Shown piece after piece: positions 5,900 to 7,215 of a DNA stretch of 7,215 nucleotides. The notes beneath the pieces are model-generated. The model was not told where the DNA came from. It was given only the letters and a program-made list of their open reading frames with translations, and did not search any database. The stretch covers positions 1 through 7,215 of the forward strand of contig RFLK01000020.1 in NCBI GenBank assembly GCA_003694525.1, in the 5' to 3' direction. This DNA is from Candidatus Woesearchaeota archaeon. GTDB lineage: Archaea; Nanobdellota; Nanobdellia; Woesearchaeales; ARS49. Position numbers and translations under genes: made by a program. Within the stretch, counting starts at the first letter, position 1, and every line of letters begins with the position of its first letter.

Positions 5900-6312
5900 T
5901 TTTGGTTTTTGTGCGATTCCCAACGGGCTTTCTTTTTCAAATTCAAAGAATAAGCAAGATATGCCATGGCCATTATAAGAAACACATCACCCTCTAATTC
6001 TCCTGTTGAAAAATATGTCAGAGCAGTCGGAACAAGAGGCCAAAAAGATGCGTAAGCTAAGATGTAAACAGTCGGAAAGAAAAGCACACCAACAGCCACG
6101 CTCAAATCAACCAGCCCAACAATCACGAGCAACATTTTTGCAACATTCAACCCAAATCCTGCAAACAGCACGAGGTCAAGAAACTCATCAGCAAATCTTA
6201 GAGCCATAATGCCGTGAGTTAAGAAAACAATGCTTATTATTAACTGAGGAATCAGTCGAAAATGTTTTCTAAGCTTTTTCAAGTGCGTCGCTTTCTCTTT
6301 TAAGTTTTGCAT
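5881..6312 (-). CDS. four-helix membrane protein, DoxX-like
   Basis: A 143-residue protein with a basic N-terminus (KEKATHLKKLRKHFR) and four predicted membrane helices near 20-39, 58-78, 80-100 and 108-124, ending in a basic tail. The first helix contains LTHGIMAL, and the overall arrangement resembles the DoxX-like family, whose members are linked to redox or quinone metabolism; no residue proves this. ATG 6312 is preferred because it lies 2 nt from the start predicted by the promoter box at 6345-6338; an in-frame GTG at 6330 would add six residues. Its stop lies 2 bp from the TATA box of the downstream regulator gene, and its last codons contain half of a candidate operator. Leaky read-through into the regulator is possible. 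The gene is secure; the family is uncertain. Confidence 0.7.
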   Translation of the reverse strand: MQNLKEKATHLKKLRKHFRLIPQLIISIVFLTHGIMALRFADEFLDLVLFAGFGLNVAKMLLVIVGLVDLSVAVGVLFFPTVYILAYASFWPLVPTALTYFSTGELEGDVFLIMAMAYLAYSLNLKKKARWESHKNQNVTKKS

Positions 6313-6337
6313 TACAATCAGCCCCTGCACTTTTTAT

Positions 6338-6350
6338 TTCTTAAGCTTTA
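6338..6350 (-). promoter_or_regulatory. BRE/TATA-like promoter of the DoxX-like gene
   Basis: The minus strand reads TAAAG (6350-6346) followed by CTTAAGAA (6345-6338). The AAAG-C block before the box is shared with the promoters of the lipoprotein gene and the small gene at 6795. The box is weaker than the others. Its register predicts a start near 6314, giving an almost leaderless mRNA beginning at ATG 6312. Confidence 0.45.
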
Positions 6351-6395
6351 TGAATTGTCGATAATTATGAACTCTTTCAGCAACATACCGTAGCT

Positions 6396-6477
6396 CAAGC
6401 GCAGACCCAGTCATTTGATGCGCTCTCTTGAACTACAATTTAGCTCAACGGCTCTGTTTCAGAGCGTTCCGTTCAAG
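6396..6477. repeat. overlapping, mutually exclusive hairpins
   Basis: CTTGAAC (6427-6433) pairs perfectly with GTTCAAG (6471-6477). Inside this is GCTCTG-TTT-CAGAGC (6451-6465), which extends to AAC/GTT (6447-6449 with 6466-6468) around one bulged G. Alternatively the TTG of 6428-6430 can pair with CAA (6396-6398), next to GCGC/GCGC (6399-6402 with 6420-6423). TAGCTCAA occurs twice (6391-6398, 6441-6448). I see no reading frame; it is either a structured RNA or a palindromic repeat. Confidence 0.5.
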
Positions 6478-6481
6478 TAAA

Positions 6482-6528
6482 GGATGTTCAGTAGCGGATG
6501 TTCAAATAAGGCTGTTTTTAACATCCGC
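6482..6528. repeat. 9-bp inverted repeat with duplicated arm
   Basis: GCGGATGTT (6494-6502) pairs perfectly with AACATCCGC (6520-6528). The segment GGATGTTCA occurs twice in direct orientation (6482-6490 and 6497-6505), so AACATCC could pair with either copy. The 3' arm abuts the three-way-junction element that starts at 6529. Confidence 0.6.
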
Positions 6529-6631
6529 GATTTAACGAAGTTTGATTTTCCCTCGTGGAGCCGAAGGCGGAACAGAGCTGGAAAATCAAATTTGGGTGGA
6601 GAAACCTGCAAGGTTTCGAAACCGTTAAATT
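6529..6631. other. three-way-junction element, copy L (candidate structured RNA or mobile repeat)
   Basis: Helix P1 is 6529-6537 with 6623-6631 (GATTTAACG/CGTTAAATT, last pair G-T). P2 is 6538-6551 with 6580-6593, 14 bp including a G-T at the third pair, with a 28-nt loop that contains GAGCCGAAGG. P3 is GAAACCT (6601-6607), loop GCA, AGGTTTC (6611-6617). It is bounded by GGA opposite GAA, which could form tandem G-A pairs, and then by T6597-A6621 and G6596-C6622. Helices stack with almost no unpaired junction bases. The junction sequences CGAAGTT, AATTTGGG and CCG recur in copy R at 7125-7208 although P1 differs completely. The fold is symmetric enough that the transcribed strand cannot be told. 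Confidence 0.6.
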
Positions 6632-6696
6632 CCTATTATATTCTCCCGATAGGGATTGATTTTTAGTGCAACGATGCCGAAGGCAAAATGTTAGAG

Positions 6697-6727
6697 TAAG
6701 CGGGCGAGCGTCTTAGAGGTTTGCGTC
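6697..6727. repeat. left arm of imperfect inverted repeat around the small gene
   Basis: TAAGCGGGCGAGC (6697-6709) and GAGGTTTGCGTC (6716-6727), preceded by ATGTTAG (6688-6694). Each block occurs in the same order, reverse-complemented, in 7046-7123: the first two with one mismatch each, the third exactly. A triloop hairpin TGCC-GAA-GGCA (6675-6685) lies just outside. Confidence 0.6.
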
Positions 6728-6750
6728 CTATCTTAAAAGTGGTGAATAAT

Positions 6751-6764
6751 CAAAGCTTTATAAA
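6751..6764 (+). promoter_or_regulatory. BRE/TATA promoter of the small gene
   Basis: CAAAGC (6751-6756) followed by TTTATAAA (6757-6764), identical in the box to the promoter of the 241 gene. The predicted start is near 6787, 8 nt before the ATG at 6795. Confidence 0.75.
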
Positions 6765-6794
6765 TGAGTAGGTTATACAATAAATAAGGTGAAA

Positions 6795-7037
6795 ATGGGC
6801 ATAAGAGAAAAAGCAAAGGATTTAGCAGCAATAATTGGAGCTTCGGCTATTTTGTTTGGAGCAGCCAATGGAATTGGAACATTGATTCCTAACAAGTACG
6901 ATCCTTTCGGAGGAGTATATAATAGACCTTGTGCTGCCTTCAGAACAAACAATGTAAGAAAAATTGCTTTAGAAGAGCAGGGCAAAATATTTGACAGGAT
7001 TTATAGAGAAGTAAAAGACGCAATTTATAAAAGATGA
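6795..7037 (+). CDS. small protein of unknown function, 80 aa, one hydrophobic segment
   Basis: I do not recognise this protein. Residues 9-30 (DLAAIIGASAILFGAANGIGTL) form one hydrophobic, small-residue-rich segment that may be a membrane helix or a Sec-independent anchor. A central NKYDPFGG-x-YNRPC motif with a single cysteine follows, and then a charged helical C-terminus (EEQGKIFDRIYREVKDAIYKR). Good promoter placement and a Shine-Dalgarno-like AAGGTGA just before ATG 6795 support a real gene; the in-frame GTG at 6789 lies within that Shine-Dalgarno region and is less likely. Codon use differs from metG: all seven arginines are AGA or AGG and most lysines are AAA. It lies between inverted repeats and hairpin-rich DNA, which suggests a mobile or recently acquired unit. 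Confidence 0.65.
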   Translation: MGIREKAKDLAAIIGASAILFGAANGIGTLIPNKYDPFGGVYNRPCAAFRTNNVRKIALEEQGKIFDRIYREVKDAIYKR

Positions 7038-7045
7038 GTTCATAA

Positions 7046-7123
7046 GACGCCAACCTCTTTTTATTATTTCTCAAATCTTTGATTTGACTAACTTTTAGCT
7101 CGCCTGCTTATTGAAACTAACAT
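7046..7123. repeat. right arm of imperfect inverted repeat around the small gene
   Basis: GACGCCAACCTC (7046-7057), GCTCGCCTGCTTA (7098-7110) and CTAACAT (7117-7123) are reverse complements of the left-arm blocks, with 1, 1 and 0 mismatches and in the mirrored order. Relative to the left arm, about 34 extra bases lie between the first two. These extra bases hold a T-rich stretch (7058-7069, possibly the small gene's terminator) and a perfect hairpin TCAAATC-TTT-GATTTGA (7071-7087). Confidence 0.6.
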
Positions 7124-7124
7124 C

Positions 7125-7208
7125 GCAACTATGCGAAGTTGTTTATATCCGAAGGATAATAAACAATTTGGGAAATGTCCCGAGCCGAGGGACTTTCCGC
7201 ATAGTTGC
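7125..7208. other. three-way-junction element, copy R (candidate structured RNA or mobile repeat)
   Basis: P1 is GCAACTATGCG (7125-7135) with CGCATAGTTGC (7198-7208), 11 perfect pairs. P2 is 7136-7150 with 7154-7169, 15 pairs with a G-T at the third position, one bulged A (7159) and a GAA triloop. P3 is 7171-7181 with 7189-7198: GTCCC/GGGAC plus AAA/TTT and GG/CC, with one bulged T (7176) and loop GAGCCGA; its last pair competes with P1 for C7198. Nearly every base is paired. The junction sequences match copy L (6529-6631). The window ends 7 nt later. Confidence 0.65.
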
Positions 7209-7215
7209 TGTTAAA

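Noticed and set aside
6313..6330. GTG start at 6330 for the DoxX-like gene
   Set aside because: The predicted transcription start (about 6314) lies downstream of it; ATG 6312 fits the leaderless pattern.
6433..6480. tRNA gene (TAGCTCAA and GTTCAAG resemble D- and T-arm sequences)
   Set aside because: There is no acceptor stem, no T at position 33 in a possible anticodon loop, and the spacing does not fit a cloverleaf.
6530..6630. Integron attC site: ATTTAAC and GTTAAAT match the R-box consensus RYYYAAC/GTTRRRY in copy L, next to a small-gene cassette
   Set aside because: Copy R lacks the R-box consensus, the fold is a three-way junction rather than a single bulged hairpin, and no integrase is visible. 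An integron search tool on the full contig would decide.
6396..7215. CRISPR array
   Set aside because: The repeats are inverted and of varied sequence, with no regular direct-repeat and spacer spacing.
7038..7215. End of an insertion sequence
   Set aside because: No transposase frame or remnant is present on either strand nearby; only the inverted-repeat arms are visible.

Overview
The window looks like chromosomal DNA of an archaeon, probably of the DPANN type (lineage inferred, not shown). The main evidence is the promoters: six of the seven main genes have a TATA-like box whose first base lies about 30-38 nt before the start codon. That places transcription starts at, or within a few bases of, the start codon (leaderless or nearly so). 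Convergent or overlapping gene ends and gaps of only tens of bases between most genes fit a small, compact genome. Several proteins are of types better known from bacteria: a Thermus/Bacillus-type methionyl-tRNA synthetase, a Lit/DUF1461-like membrane protein and a tandem Fis-type helix-turn-helix regulator. This suggests inter-domain gene exchange.

Layout. 1-210: no supported gene, some weak inverted repeats. 241-765 (+): soluble orphan protein with a leaderless promoter. 797-2776 (+): metG, followed with an ATGA overlap by 2773-3324 (+), a four-helix membrane protein resembling the lipoprotein intramolecular transacylase Lit. 3490-4767 (+): a lipoprotein with an acidic stalk and four Ig/cadherin-like repeats; it is the only gene with a long leader, which can fold next to its Shine-Dalgarno sequence. 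4824-5210 (+): small four-helix membrane protein (DUF2238/YjdF-like). 5200-5847 (-): regulator with two Fis-type HTH domains, meeting the previous gene tail to tail with an 11-bp overlap. 5881-6312 (-): four-helix DoxX-like membrane protein. 6313-6786 and 7038-7215 are non-coding and unusually rich in perfect hairpins; they flank a small A-rich gene of unknown function (6795-7037).

The strongest candidate for something undescribed is in that last kilobase. Two elements, 6529-6631 and 7125-7208, fold into the same three-way junction. Helix P1 differs in sequence between them but is paired in both, while the bases around the junction are the same (CGAAGTT, AATTTGGG, CCG). This is the pattern expected of a conserved structured RNA or a structured mobile repeat. 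Imperfect inverted repeats enclose the small gene between them. The second point of interest is the envelope cluster: a putative lipoprotein-acyl-remodelling enzyme sits just before a lipoprotein gene in what appears to be an archaeon. The third is a 17-nt direct repeat on both sides of the regulator's TATA box, a good candidate for an autoregulatory operator. All functional calls rest on reading motifs by eye; no database search was possible.
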